This document shows positions 42,625-51,291 of a stretch of 64,000 nucleotides of DNA, piece after piece (position 1 is the stretch's first letter; each line of letters starts with the position of its first letter). Position numbers and translations under genes: made by a program. Source of the DNA: Leifsonia sp040686855 (GTDB taxonomy: Bacteria > Actinomycetota > Actinomycetes > Actinomycetales > Microbacteriaceae); contig NZ_JBFBOG010000001.1 in assembly GCF_040686855.1 (NCBI RefSeq), positions 124,001-188,000 of the forward strand, given 5' to 3'. Under the pieces are notes generated by a model, which did no database searches, was not told where the DNA came from, and saw nothing but the letters and a program-made list of their open reading frames with translations.

Positions 42625-42653
42625 AGTCTAGCCAGTTCCGAACATATCTTCGA
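42625..42653 (-). promoter_or_regulatory. recA promoter
   Basis: On the minus strand TCGAAG (42648-42653), 17-base spacer, TAGACT (42625-42630). The start codon is about 113 bases downstream of the -10. Confidence 0.5.
42639..42652 (-). promoter_or_regulatory. LexA operator (SOS box) of recA
   Basis: On the minus strand CGAAGATATGTTCG. It fits the CGAAC-N4-GTTCG type palindrome with one mismatch (G for C in the left half) and lies across the -35 and spacer of the recA promoter. Confidence 0.7.
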
Positions 42654-42683
42654 GGGTACGGAACCGGCGTGTCGCGGTGCGGA

Positions 42684-42908
42684 TCAGCGCTTCGGCGCAG
42701 GCTTCCCGGCGCCGTACCAGCGCGACGACGGCACGCCCGTCTCTTTGCAGAGCGCGATCCAGACCTCGCGGGGCGGGAGCCCCGCCGCGATCGCCTCGTT
42801 GGCGGTGCGCCCGCCGAGCTCGGCGAGCACGAGGTCGGTCAGCAGCGTCTGGCCGTAGGAACTGCCGAACTCGTCGGAGACGGCACGCTGGAACTCGCTG
42901 AGCTTCAT
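42684..42908 (-). CDS. DUF3046 small protein
   Basis: 74 residues starting MKLSEFQRAVSDEFGSSYG, then TLLTDLVLAELGGRTANEAI, AAGLPPREVWIALCKETGVP and the end RWYGAGKP. These are the conserved positions of DUF3046, a small actinobacterial protein encoded next to recA, function unknown. It is separated from recA by the 171-base region with the SOS promoter, so it is not clearly in the same transcript. Confidence 0.93.
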   Translation of the reverse strand: MKLSEFQRAVSDEFGSSYGQTLLTDLVLAELGGRTANEAIAAGLPPREVWIALCKETGVPSSRWYGAGKPAPKR

Positions 42909-42956
42909 GGGTCCTTACTTCGGGGTGCAACAGAGAACAGGTGGGTGGGAAAACGA

Positions 42957-42985
42957 AGGACGCCCCGCTGTTCGCGGGGCGTCCT
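42957..42985 (-). terminator. Terminator downstream of the clgR-like gene
   Basis: Perfect 12-bp stem: AGGACGCCCCGC at 42957-42968 and its complement at 42974-42985, with a 5-base loop. It lies between the clgR-like stop (43001) and the DUF3046 start (42908). Confidence 0.8.
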
Positions 42986-43000
42986 CGACAGTCTTCGGAA

Positions 43001-43312
43001 TCAGCGGACGACCAGGTCCGAGTCCATCGCCGAGACGAACTCGTCGGGCACCGTGTCCGGGATCACCGGCTCGAGGCCTTCGAGAACCGCGATGCGGTCG
43101 CCGACCTCGCGCATGATGACCGAGACCGGGGTCTCGAGCGCGTCTGCAACGGAGGCGAGGATCTCGCTCGACGCCTCCTTCTGTCCGCGCTCGACCTCGC
43201 TGAGGTAACCGAGCGCCACGCTGGCCTTGCTGGCGACCTGGCGGAGCGTACGTCCCTTTTGCAGGCGGAAGTCCCTGAGCACGTCGCCGATTTCCTGACG
43301 TACAAGAATCAT
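43001..43312 (-). CDS. clgR: XRE-family regulator, ClgR-like
   Basis: 103 residues from ATG 43312 (MILVRQEIGDVLRDFRLQKG). The HTH is TLRQVASKASVALGYLSEVE, followed by RGQKEASSEILASVADALE, the conserved end of the XRE fold. Gene position directly downstream of pgsA and cinA and upstream of recA is that of clgR in Corynebacterium and Mycobacterium, where the protein activates clp protease and other stress genes. A longer frame (to 43474) is not supported. The C-terminal 30 residues are acidic. Identity rests on synteny plus the HTH sequence. Confidence 0.87.
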   Translation of the reverse strand: MILVRQEIGDVLRDFRLQKGRTLRQVASKASVALGYLSEVERGQKEASSEILASVADALETPVSVIMREVGDRIAVLEGLEPVIPDTVPDEFVSAMDSDLVVR

Positions 43313-43449
43313 TCGGAGCCTCCTTCTCTTACCCTGCCGACGTATCGATGGGATACGAATGTACCGCATCCGGATGCTCCACGATATCGAGGGCCACTGG
43401 GCTTTTCTTGTGAATGCAGCAGGTGTAACCAGACCGAAACACCGCGTAT

Positions 43450-43467
43450 TCCCGCGGTAACGCGGGA
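43450..43467. promoter_or_regulatory. Palindrome just after cinA
   Basis: TCCCGCG-GTAA-CGCGGGA: perfect 7-bp arms with a 4-base loop, 3 bases after the cinA stop and about 140 bases upstream of the clgR-like start. It may be a short terminator or an operator; no run of T follows. Confidence 0.4.
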
Positions 43468-43470
43468 TGT

Positions 43471-43974
43471 TCACACGGCTGTTATGCCCAGCTCCTCCGC
43501 GAGCGCGGCGACGGCCGACACGACGGTGGCGCGGCGGATCGCGTCGCGGTCCCCGGACAGCTCGAGAGCGATGGCACGCGTGCCGCGTGCGGATGAGACG
43601 CCGACGAACACGGTGCCCACCGGACGCCCGCCCTGCGGGTCGGGGCCGGCGACCCCCGTGGTCGCGAGGCCGACGTCCGCCGGGCGTCCGTCCACGGCCA
43701 GCCGCTGCCGGACGCCGCTCGCGAGCTGGCGTGCGACCTCGGGGTGGACGGGCCCCTCAGCGGCGAGCAGGTCCGCATCCACTCCGAGGAGCGAATGCTT
43801 GAGCTCCGTCGCGTAGACCACCGCTCCCCCGAGCACGACGGCCGACGCGCCGGGCACGCTCGTGAGCTCTGCGGTGAGGAGGCCGCCGGTGAGCGATTCT
43901 GCCGCCGCGATCGTCAGACCGCGGTCGATGAGCGTCCGGACGACCGCGGCGGTCGCCGGATCAGGCGACGGCAC
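43471..43974 (-). CDS. cinA: CinA C-terminal-domain protein (nicotinamide-nucleotide amidohydrolase type)
   Basis: 167 residues from GTG 43974. Conserved parts are TIAAAESLTGGLLTAELTSV, GAVVYATELKHSLLGVD, LASGVRQRLAVD and ATTGVAGPDPQGGRPVGTVF. This is the single-domain form of CinA/PncC, which removes the amide from NMN to give NaMN; the N-terminal MocF-like domain is absent. The gene overlaps the pgsA 3' end by 14 bases, so the two are co-translated. Confidence 0.93.
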   Translation of the reverse strand: MPSPDPATAAVVRTLIDRGLTIAAAESLTGGLLTAELTSVPGASAVVLGGAVVYATELKHSLLGVDADLLAAEGPVHPEVARQLASGVRQRLAVDGRPADVGLATTGVAGPDPQGGRPVGTVFVGVSSARGTRAIALELSGDRDAIRRATVVSAVAALAEELGITAV

Positions 43975-44584
43975 GCTTCGCCCTCCGGCCCTTCCACGCC
44001 TGCCAGAGGTAGTCGATGCCGGTCCAGACGGTCAGGATGACAGCGGCCGTCATGAGGACACCATTGACCCAGAAGATCCAGTCGCCGAAGACCGTCCAGA
44101 GCGGGACGAGCGCGAACGAGATGGCCACCGACTGGACGATGGTCTTGATCTTGCCGCCGCGGGAGGCCGCGATCACGCCCTGCCGGATGACGACGAAGCG
44201 GTAGACGGTGATGCCGATCTCGCGCACCAGGATGACGACGGTCACCCACCACGGCAGCTCGTTGAGGATGGACAGCGCGATGAGCGCTCCCCCGGTGAGC
44301 ACCTTGTCGGCGATCGGGTCGAGGAGCTTGCCGAGTTCGGTCACCTGTCCGTTGCGTCGCGCCAGGGCACCGTCGACGCCGTCGGTCGCGATGGCGAGGA
44401 TGAACAGGGCGGCCGCCGCCCAGCGCAGCCAGCCGTCGTCGCCGCCGTCGGCCAGCAGCATCCAGACGAAGAGCGGGGCGAGCAGGATGCGCACGACGGT
44501 GATGACGTTGGGCAGGTTCCAGTTGCTCACGCGCTTCGCTCCGCCGTCCGCCGGGATGGGCGGAGGCGCGTCGGGCACCGACAT
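43961..44584 (-). CDS. pgsA: CDP-diacylglycerol-glycerol-3-phosphate 3-phosphatidyltransferase
   Basis: 207 residues starting MSVPDAPPPIPADGGAKRVS, then NLPNVITVVRILLAPLFVWM. The CDP-alcohol phosphatidyltransferase motif is complete: DGVDGALARRNGQVTELGKL followed by LDPIADK (D-G-x2-A-R-x8-G-x3-D-x3-D). About four to five membrane segments. It commits CDP-DAG to phosphatidylglycerol synthesis. Start is 6 bases downstream of the ftsK stop. Its C-terminus is basic (KGRRAKRAVA). Confidence 0.93.
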   Translation of the reverse strand: MSVPDAPPPIPADGGAKRVSNWNLPNVITVVRILLAPLFVWMLLADGGDDGWLRWAAAALFILAIATDGVDGALARRNGQVTELGKLLDPIADKVLTGGALIALSILNELPWWVTVVILVREIGITVYRFVVIRQGVIAASRGGKIKTIVQSVAISFALVPLWTVFGDWIFWVNGVLMTAAVILTVWTGIDYLWQAWKGRRAKRAVA

Positions 44585-44590
44585 CGCTGT

Positions 44591-47428
44591 CTACTCCCTG
44601 CCGGTCAGCTGCCAGGCGTCCTCGTCCGAGTCGCCGTCGACCTCAGGATAGCCCGCCGTCATGTCCGCGACGGGATCGGCTCCGTACCGATCATCGTCGT
44701 ACTCGCTCTGCAGCGCGGCAGCAGCGGCCGGCGCAGCAGCGGCCGGCGCAGCAGCGGCCGGCGCAGCAGCGGGAGCGGCCGCTGGCGACGGCTCCTCGCC
44801 GCGCAGGCGCGCCATCACCTGCGGCAGCTGCTCGGCGGTCACCAGAACGTCGCGGGCCTTCGAGCCCTCCGACGGGCCGACGATCTCGCGCGACTCCAGC
44901 AGGTCCATCAGGCGACCCGCCTTGGCGAAGCCCACGCGGAGCTTGCGCTGCAGCATCGAGGTCGAGCCGAACTGGGACGACACCACGAGCTCGGCCGCCG
45001 CGAGCAGCAGCTCGAGGTCGTCGCCGATGTCGGAGTCGATCTGCTTCTTCTCGGCTCCGGCCGTGACGTCCTGCCGGTACTCCGGCCGCGCCTGGCGCGT
45101 GACGTGGTCGACGACTTTCTGGATCTCGTCCTCGTTGACCCACGCGCCCTGCACCCGCAAGGCCTTGGAGGCGCCCATGGGCAGGAACAGCCCGTCGCCC
45201 TGGCCGATGAGCTTGTCGGCGCCCGGCTGGTCGAGGATGACGCGGGAGTCGGTGACGCTCGTCACGGCGAACGCGAGCCGCGACGGCACATTCGCTTTGA
45301 TCAGACCCGTGACGACGTCGACGGACGGACGCTGCGTCGCCAGCACCAGGTGGATGCCGGACGCGCGCGCCAGCTGCGTGATGCGGACGATCGAGTCCTC
45401 CACGTCTCGCGGCGCGACCATCATCAGGTCGGCGAGCTCGTCGACGACGACCAGGAGGTACGGGTACGGCTTGAGCTTCCGCTCGCTCCCCTCCGGCAGG
45501 ACGATTTCGTTGTTGATCACCGCGCGGTTGAAGTCGTCGATGTGGCGGAAGCCGAAGCTGGCCAGGTCGTCGTACCGCATGTCCATCTCCTTCACGACCC
45601 ACTGCAAGGCCTCCGCGGCCTTCTTGGGGTTCGTGATGATGGGCGTGATCAGGTGCGGCACGCCGCCGTAGATGGTGAGCTCCACGCGCTTCGGGTCGAT
45701 GAGCACCATGCGCACCTCGGAGGGCTTCGCACGCATCAGCAGTGAGGTGATCATCGAGTTGACGAAGCTGGACTTGCCGGAGCCGGTCGAGCCGGCGACC
45801 AGGAGGTGAGGCATCTTCGCGAGGTTGGCGACGACGAAGCCGCCCCCCACGTCCTTGCCGACGCCGATGGTCATCGGGTGCGTGCTCTTCGCCGCCGCGG
45901 GCGAGCGCAGGATGTCGCCGAGCGACACGATCTCGCGGTCGGTGTTCGGGATCTCCACGCCGATCGCGCTCTTGCCCGGGATGGGCGACAGGATGCGCAC
46001 CTCGTTGCTGGCGACGGCGTACGACAGGTTCTTGCTCAGCGCCGTCACGCGCTCGACCTTCACACCCGGGCCGAGCTCGATCTCGTACTGCGTGACCGTC
46101 GGACCGCGCGAGTAGCCGGTGACCTTCGCATCCACGCCGAACTGCGTCAGCACCTCGGTGATCGCGGCGACGATCTCGTCGTTGGCGCCCGACCGGGTCT
46201 TGGCCGGAGTGCCGGCCGACAGCATGGACGCCGACGGCAGGTGGTACGGGGCCGTGGGCTGGGGCAGTGCGGGCGGTTCGGCCGCCTCCTCGTCGAAGTC
46301 CTCCGCACCGGCCTGGAAGCCGGGCAGCACGGCACCGGCGCCGGGGACACCGCCGCCCGACGTCGGCATCGGCGCGACCGCCGTCGGCGGCAGCTCGCCC
46401 GTGAAGCGCTTCAGGGCGTCCTCGGCCTGCGCCAGCTCGCCGATGACCTCGGTGTTGTAGTGGTCGCTCGACGGGTCGGGCTCGAGCGGGGTGGCGAACT
46501 CGCCCTTGCCGCGCTGCTGAGCGCCGAACACCTCGGTCAGCCCGTCGACGCCGGGGGCGTCGTAGTCCGGGTCCTCCTCTCGCTGCGACTTGTTGCGCCG
46601 CCACCAGGGCAGGTTGGCCTCGGCCTCCGGCTCGTCGTCGATGCCGTCGAGCTCGACCTGCTTGGACGCCGCCTTGGCCTCCTTCGCCTCGGCGCGCTCG
46701 TCCTCGGTGGGCAGCTGGGCGCCGAAGAGGTACGCGTACAGCTCTCGGATGCGGGCGGGCAGCTTGTTCGGCGGTGTCTTGGTGATGATGAACAGGCTGA
46801 GGATCAGCAGCAGGATGATCACGGCCCCGGCGCCGTACGGGGTGATCACCAGCGAGAGCGGCGCCGCGACCAGCCAACCCAGAACGCCGCCCGCCTGGGC
46901 GAGGGCGATCATGCCGTCCGACGGCGACGGGTGCGGGCTGAACAGGTGGCACAGCCCGGAGACCATGAGCAGCAGGATGCTGAGGCCGATGCCGATGCGC
47001 GTGTTGTCGTGCACGGAGCTGGGATGCCGGAACAGCCACGCGGCGAAGATCACCATGACGACGGGCAGCGCGAAGGCCACGCGGCCGAACAGGCCGCCGA
47101 ACGTCCAGGCGTCGAGCGTGCGCGCGACCTGGTCGTTGATGAGGAACCACTCGACCACCGCCCCGGCGATCGCGAGCAGCACCAGGAAGAAGGGGAAGCC
47201 GTCGCGGCGCTCCTCTTTCGAAAGCTTCTCGGGACCGAGGGCGCGGAACGCCGCCCCGGTGAGATGCGCCAGCCCCATCCAGGCGCGGATGAGCGGGCTG
47301 GGCCCCGCGTCGGCCGCCGGGTACGCGACCGTCTTCTGCTGCGCGGTCTTCGACGCCGGCTTGCGCGCGGTCGACCCGCCGCGGCCGGAGTTCCGGGCGC
47401 GGGAATTCGACTTGGTGCTCGTGGCCAT
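44591..47428 (-). CDS. ftsK: DNA translocase FtsK/SpoIIIE
   Basis: 945 residues from ATG 47428; no good Shine-Dalgarno precedes it, and a TTG at 47458 would add ten residues. Lys/Ala-rich N-terminus, four membrane helices (about 60-215), an acidic linker of about 200 residues, then the beta/alpha motor with Walker A LVAGSTGSGKSSFVN and Walker B YLLVVVDELADLMM. The winged-helix gamma domain (LLLAAAELVVSSQFGSTSML, KAGRLMDLLESREIVGPSEG) binds KOPS-type sequences and recruits XerCD. After gamma is an unusual Ala/Pro repeat tail and an acidic end. It pumps DNA at the septum during division. Confidence 0.94.
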   Translation of the reverse strand: MATSTKSNSRARNSGRGGSTARKPASKTAQQKTVAYPAADAGPSPLIRAWMGLAHLTGAAFRALGPEKLSKEERRDGFPFFLVLLAIAGAVVEWFLINDQVARTLDAWTFGGLFGRVAFALPVVMVIFAAWLFRHPSSVHDNTRIGIGLSILLLMVSGLCHLFSPHPSPSDGMIALAQAGGVLGWLVAAPLSLVITPYGAGAVIILLLILSLFIITKTPPNKLPARIRELYAYLFGAQLPTEDERAEAKEAKAASKQVELDGIDDEPEAEANLPWWRRNKSQREEDPDYDAPGVDGLTEVFGAQQRGKGEFATPLEPDPSSDHYNTEVIGELAQAEDALKRFTGELPPTAVAPMPTSGGGVPGAGAVLPGFQAGAEDFDEEAAEPPALPQPTAPYHLPSASMLSAGTPAKTRSGANDEIVAAITEVLTQFGVDAKVTGYSRGPTVTQYEIELGPGVKVERVTALSKNLSYAVASNEVRILSPIPGKSAIGVEIPNTDREIVSLGDILRSPAAAKSTHPMTIGVGKDVGGGFVVANLAKMPHLLVAGSTGSGKSSFVNSMITSLLMRAKPSEVRMVLIDPKRVELTIYGGVPHLITPIITNPKKAAEALQWVVKEMDMRYDDLASFGFRHIDDFNRAVINNEIVLPEGSERKLKPYPYLLVVVDELADLMMVAPRDVEDSIVRITQLARASGIHLVLATQRPSVDVVTGLIKANVPSRLAFAVTSVTDSRVILDQPGADKLIGQGDGLFLPMGASKALRVQGAWVNEDEIQKVVDHVTRQARPEYRQDVTAGAEKKQIDSDIGDDLELLLAAAELVVSSQFGSTSMLQRKLRVGFAKAGRLMDLLESREIVGPSEGSKARDVLVTAEQLPQVMARLRGEEPSPAAAPAAAPAAAAPAAAAPAAAAALQSEYDDDRYGADPVADMTAGYPEVDGDSDEDAWQLTGRE
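44718..44772 (-). repeat. 15-bp tandem repeat in the 3' end of ftsK
   Basis: Units at 44718-44732, 44733-44747 and 44748-44762 with a partial fourth copy to 44772. In frame, encoding an APAAA-type repeat in the tail after the gamma domain. Confidence 0.9.
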
Positions 47429-47498
47429 GGGGACAACGGTACGTCGTGCCCCCGTCAACGCCGGGATACCGCGCCTGGATTGTGGAAAATCCGGTTGC

Positions 47499-47990
47499 TC
47501 AGCGGACTGTGAGCACCATCGTCTCCGAGCCGCCCTGCGAGGCGACGGTCACGTATCCCTCGCTCTGGTACAGCCGGTGGGCGAAGTTCCCGTGGGCGAC
47601 GCTGAGGCTGAGGCGCGCGTGCCCCCGGGCTGCGGCCGTCCGCGCGAGCTCGCGGAGCAGCGCGCGACCGGCGCCCTGCGCCCGCCAGTAGGGGTAGACG
47701 CCGAGCGTCAGCTCGGGGACGCCGACCGCCACGAAGCCGTAGCCGGGCGCGTTCGCCGGGAACAGCCGCGCCCAGCAGGCGCCCACCGGCAGGCCGTGGG
47801 CGTCCTCCGCCACGCAGCCGAAGTCGCCGGGACGCTGCCAGCCGGCCACGTACCGCGCGACCGCACGGTCCTCCAGCACGGAGAGGCGTGGGCGCGCCCG
47901 CACCGGGTCCCAGTTGGCCGCCTCGACCAGCATGTCGGTGAGCACGCGCGCATCCTCGCCCGTGGCGGGACGGATGCGGAACGCGTTCAT
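47499..47990 (-). CDS. GNAT-family N-acetyltransferase
   Basis: 163 residues starting MNAFRIRPATGEDARVLTDM. The acetyl-CoA loop is in LTLGVYPYWRAQGAGRALLR (R/Q-x-x-G-x-G/A as RAQGAGRA), and the last conserved parts are LSLSVAHGNFAHRLYQSEGY (N-x-x-A-x-x-L-Y) and FVTVASQGG-like strand. Substrate unknown. It lies between ftsK and the RNase J gene on the same strand with 70- and 49-base gaps. Confidence 0.88.
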   Translation of the reverse strand: MNAFRIRPATGEDARVLTDMLVEAANWDPVRARPRLSVLEDRAVARYVAGWQRPGDFGCVAEDAHGLPVGACWARLFPANAPGYGFVAVGVPELTLGVYPYWRAQGAGRALLRELARTAAARGHARLSLSVAHGNFAHRLYQSEGYVTVASQGGSETMVLTVR

Positions 47991-48039
47991 GGAGGAACGC
48001 TACCCGCGCTCGTGTTACGCGCGGGTTACGTCCGGCTCC

Positions 48040-49716
48040 TCACGCCTCGATGACGAGCGGCACGATCATCGGCCGGCGGCGGTAGCTGGTGTTGACCCAG
48101 CGGCCGACCGTGCGGCGGACGACCTGCGAGAGCGCGTGGGAGTCGCGGACGCCGTTGTGCGCCGCGTCCGCAAGCGCCGCCGCGATCTTCGGCTTGACGT
48201 CATCGAACACCGCGTCGTCCTCGGCGAAGCCGCGGGCGTGCACCTCCGGCCCGGTGACGATCCGGCCCGTGGCCGCCTCGACCACGACGATGATCGAGAT
48301 GAAGCCCTCTTCCCCGAGGATCCGGCGGTCCTTGAGGTCGGCATCCGTGATCTCGCCGACGCTCGAGCCGTCGACGTAGACGAAGCCGAGGTCGAGCTGG
48401 CCGACCACGCGGGCGACGCCGTCGCGCAGGTCGATGACCGAGCCGTCCTCGGCGAGAATCGTGTTCTCCTCCGGGACGCCGGTGTCCATCGCCAGCCGCG
48501 CGTTCGCGACCAGGTGGCGGTACTCGCCGTGAACCGGCATGACGTTCTTCGGCTTGAGGATGTTGTAGCAGTACAGCAGCTCACCCGCGGCGGCGTGACC
48601 CGAGACGTGCACCTTGGCGTTGCCCTTGTGCACGACGTTCGCGCCGAGCTTCGTCAGCCCGTCGATGACGCGGTAGACGGCGTTCTCGTTGCCCGGGATG
48701 AGGCTGGAGGCGAGGATGACGGTGTCGCCGTGCCCGACCTCGATCTGGTGGTCGAGGTTGGCCATGCGCGCGAGCACGGCCATCGGCTCGCCCTGCGACC
48801 CGGTCGACATGTAGACGATCTCGTCGTCGGGGAGGTCGGCGGCCTTCTTGTAGTCGATGAGCACGCCCTCGGGCACCTTGAGGTAGCCGAGCTCGGCGGC
48901 GATGGTCATGTTGCGGACCATCGAGCGTCCCAGCAGCGCGACGCGGCGCCCGTTGGCGGCGGCAGCGTCCAGGACCTGCTGCACGCGGTGGACGTGACTG
49001 GAGAAGCTGGCGACGATGACCCGGCGCGGCGCCCGCGCGATGACGGTGTCGAGCACCGGTCCGATGGACCGCTCGAGCGGCGTGAAGCCGGGCACGTCGG
49101 CGTTGGTCGAGTCGGCGAGGAACAGGTCGACGCCCTTCTCGCCCAGCCGTGCGAACGCGCGCAGGTCGGTCAGCCGGTCGTCGAGCGGGAGCTGGTCCAT
49201 CTTGAAGTCGCCGGTGTGCAGCACGACGCCGGCGGGCGTGGTGATCGCCACGGCGAGCGCATCCGGGATGGAGTGGTTGACCGCTACGAACTCCAGGGAG
49301 AACGGGCCGAGCTGTTCGACCTGCCCCTCCTGCACGGTGAGCGAGTACGGCTGGATGCGGTGCTCCTTGAGCTTCGCCTCGACCAGGGCGAGCGTGAGCC
49401 CCGACCCGATGAGCGGGATGTCGCGGCGCAGCTTCAGCAGGTAGGGCACCGCGCCGATGTGATCCTCGTGGCCGTGCGTGAGCACGACGCCGACGACGTC
49501 GTCGAGGCGGTCGCGGACCGGTCCGAAGTCGGGGAGGATGAGGTCGACGCCCGGCTGGTCCTGCTCCGGGAAGAGCACGCCGCAGTCGACGATGAGGATC
49601 TTGCCCTCGTACTCGAAGACCGTCATGTTGCGGCCGATCTCGCCGAGACCGCCGGTGGGGATGATCCGGAGGGTTCCGGGTTCGAGCGCGGGAGGCGCAG
49701 AGACGAGGTTGGGCAT
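48040..49716 (-). CDS. rnj: Ribonuclease J
   Basis: 558 residues from ATG 49716, with GGAGGG 4-5 bases upstream. Metallo-beta-lactamase motif VVLTHGHEDHIGAVPYLL, LIVDCGVLFPEQDQPGVDL before it, HTGDFKMDQLPLDDRLTDL, SSHVHRVQQVLDAAAANGRR of the beta-CASP domain, and HVSGHAAAGELLYCYNILKP near the domain end. The C-terminal domain ends in VVRRTVGRWVNTSYRRRPMI. The enzyme has 5'-to-3' exo- and endonuclease activity in mRNA decay and rRNA maturation. It follows dapA by 76 bases on the same strand, a common actinobacterial pairing. Confidence 0.96.
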   Translation of the reverse strand: MPNLVSAPPALEPGTLRIIPTGGLGEIGRNMTVFEYEGKILIVDCGVLFPEQDQPGVDLILPDFGPVRDRLDDVVGVVLTHGHEDHIGAVPYLLKLRRDIPLIGSGLTLALVEAKLKEHRIQPYSLTVQEGQVEQLGPFSLEFVAVNHSIPDALAVAITTPAGVVLHTGDFKMDQLPLDDRLTDLRAFARLGEKGVDLFLADSTNADVPGFTPLERSIGPVLDTVIARAPRRVIVASFSSHVHRVQQVLDAAAANGRRVALLGRSMVRNMTIAAELGYLKVPEGVLIDYKKAADLPDDEIVYMSTGSQGEPMAVLARMANLDHQIEVGHGDTVILASSLIPGNENAVYRVIDGLTKLGANVVHKGNAKVHVSGHAAAGELLYCYNILKPKNVMPVHGEYRHLVANARLAMDTGVPEENTILAEDGSVIDLRDGVARVVGQLDLGFVYVDGSSVGEITDADLKDRRILGEEGFISIIVVVEAATGRIVTGPEVHARGFAEDDAVFDDVKPKIAAALADAAHNGVRDSHALSQVVRRTVGRWVNTSYRRRPMIVPLVIEA

Positions 49717-49792
49717 ATGCCCTCCTATTTCCGTATTCGTATGCGGGGCTTCTCGCGCCCGCGATGTGGTGTGGCCGCCTTCCCGGCGGCCG

Positions 49793-50770
49793 TCAGCGTG
49801 TGGTCCCGGCGATCTTCGGGAGCGCTCCACCCGCGGCCGCGTTGCGGTCGGGGCGGAAGTTGGAGAAGTCGACGCCGGGGATGTCCTTGACGAGGTCGAG
49901 CTCGTCCTCGATCTGGGCGGCCTCCCACTCCTCGGGGCCGACGAGCGGAAGTCGCACGCGGGGGCTCGAGATGCGGCCGAGGCCGTGCAGGATGTACTTG
50001 GTCGAGACGGTGCCCGGCACATGGGTCATCACGGCGCGGACCAGCGGCTCGAGCTTTTTGTGGGCCGCCGTCGCCGTGGCCAGGTCGCCCGCATTGACCG
50101 CGTCGACCATCTGCCGGTACGGCGTCGCCGCGATGTTGGCCGTGACGCCGATCAGGCCGCTCGCCCCGATGGCGAGGTGCGGCAGCACGTTCGCGTCGTC
50201 GCCCGAGAAGTACAGGAGGTCGGTCTGGTTGAGCACCCGGCTGACCTCGCTGAAGTCGCCCTTCGCATCCTTGATCGCCAGCACGTTCGGGTGCTTCGCG
50301 ATGCGCAGGATGGTCTCGTACTTGATCGGGACGCCCGTGCGGCCGGGGATGTCGTACAGGATGACCGGCAGGTCGGTCGAGTCGGCGATCATCCGGAAGT
50401 GGGTCAGGATGCCCGCCTGCGTCGGCTTGTTGTAGTACGGCGTGACGACCATGACGCCGTCGGCGCCCGCCTTCTCGCTCTGCTGGTAGAGCTGGATGGC
50501 GTGGGCCGTCTCGTTCGAGCCGCCGCCCGTGATGATCTTGGCCCGGCCGCCGGCGACCGACTTGCCGACCTCGACGAGCCGCAGCTTCTCGGGGTCGGTG
50601 AGCGTGGAGGTCTCGCCGGTGGTCCCGGTGACCACGATGCCGTCGGCCCCTGCCTGGATCACGTCGTCGATGTGCTTCTCGACCGCGGCCCAGTCCACTT
50701 CGCCGTCGGCGGTGAACGGTGTGACCAGGGCGACGAGCACCTGGCCGAACGGGTTCGCAGTGGTTGGCAT
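49793..50770 (-). CDS. dapA: 4-hydroxy-tetrahydrodipicolinate synthase
   Basis: 325 residues from ATG 50770. TIM barrel with VALVTPFTADGEVDWAAVEK, VVTGTTGETSTLTDPEKLRL, the catalytic Tyr in VMVVTPYYNKPTQAGILTHF and the Schiff-base Lys in LAIKDAKGDFSEVSRVL. It condenses pyruvate with aspartate semialdehyde, the first step of the DAP/lysine branch. With dapB and dapF in the same window, three lysine-branch steps are covered though not in one operon. Confidence 0.96.
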   Translation of the reverse strand: MPTTANPFGQVLVALVTPFTADGEVDWAAVEKHIDDVIQAGADGIVVTGTTGETSTLTDPEKLRLVEVGKSVAGGRAKIITGGGSNETAHAIQLYQQSEKAGADGVMVVTPYYNKPTQAGILTHFRMIADSTDLPVILYDIPGRTGVPIKYETILRIAKHPNVLAIKDAKGDFSEVSRVLNQTDLLYFSGDDANVLPHLAIGASGLIGVTANIAATPYRQMVDAVNAGDLATATAAHKKLEPLVRAVMTHVPGTVSTKYILHGLGRISSPRVRLPLVGPEEWEAAQIEDELDLVKDIPGVDFSNFRPDRNAAAGGALPKIAGTTR

Positions 50771-50850
50771 GGCTCCTAGGCTATCGGGTCGCCGTCACGC
50801 GAGGTCACATTCTCTGCGCTGTGGAGAAGTCGGGCGTAACGTCCCGACCT

Positions 50851-51291
50851 GTGAACGGATTCGCCGCCCTCGGCATCCTGCTCGGGCTCGTCGCCGTCGC
50901 CACGGCCGGCGGCCTGCTCTGGCGCGCCACCACCGGCCGTTCCCGCTCGGCGCGCGGCCACCAGGTGCTCGCGCCCGCGGACGTCGACGTGGCGGCCTTC
51001 GGCGACCGGGCCACCCTGCTGCAGTTCTCCACCGAGTTCTGCGCGCCGTGCCGCTCGACCGCACGCGTCCTCGGCTCGATCGCCGACGACGCCGACGGCG
51101 TCCGGCATCTGGAGATCGACCTGACCGACCGACCGGACCTCGCCGACCGGTTCCGCATCCTGCAGACCCCCACCACCCTCGTGCTCGACGGCACCGGGGC
51201 CATCCGCGCCCGGATCGGCGGCGCGGCCCGTGCGGACGACGTCCGCGACACCCTCCACCGCATCCTCGGGAGCGACCATGTCACAGCCTGA
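50851..51291 (+). CDS. Membrane-anchored thioredoxin-family protein
   Basis: 146 residues from GTG 50851 (NGFAALGILLGLVAVATAGG). An N-terminal helix (about 4-24) anchors it to the membrane. The thioredoxin motif is CAPC at 64-67 in LLQFSTEFCAPCRSTARVLG, and the cis-proline is in RILQTPTTLVLDGTG. The redox domain is most likely outside the cell if the helix is a simple N-in anchor. The DUF4395 gene overlaps the 3' end by 14 bases, so the pair is translationally coupled. Confidence 0.9.
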   Translation: MNGFAALGILLGLVAVATAGGLLWRATTGRSRSARGHQVLAPADVDVAAFGDRATLLQFSTEFCAPCRSTARVLGSIADDADGVRHLEIDLTDRPDLADRFRILQTPTTLVLDGTGAIRARIGGAARADDVRDTLHRILGSDHVTA

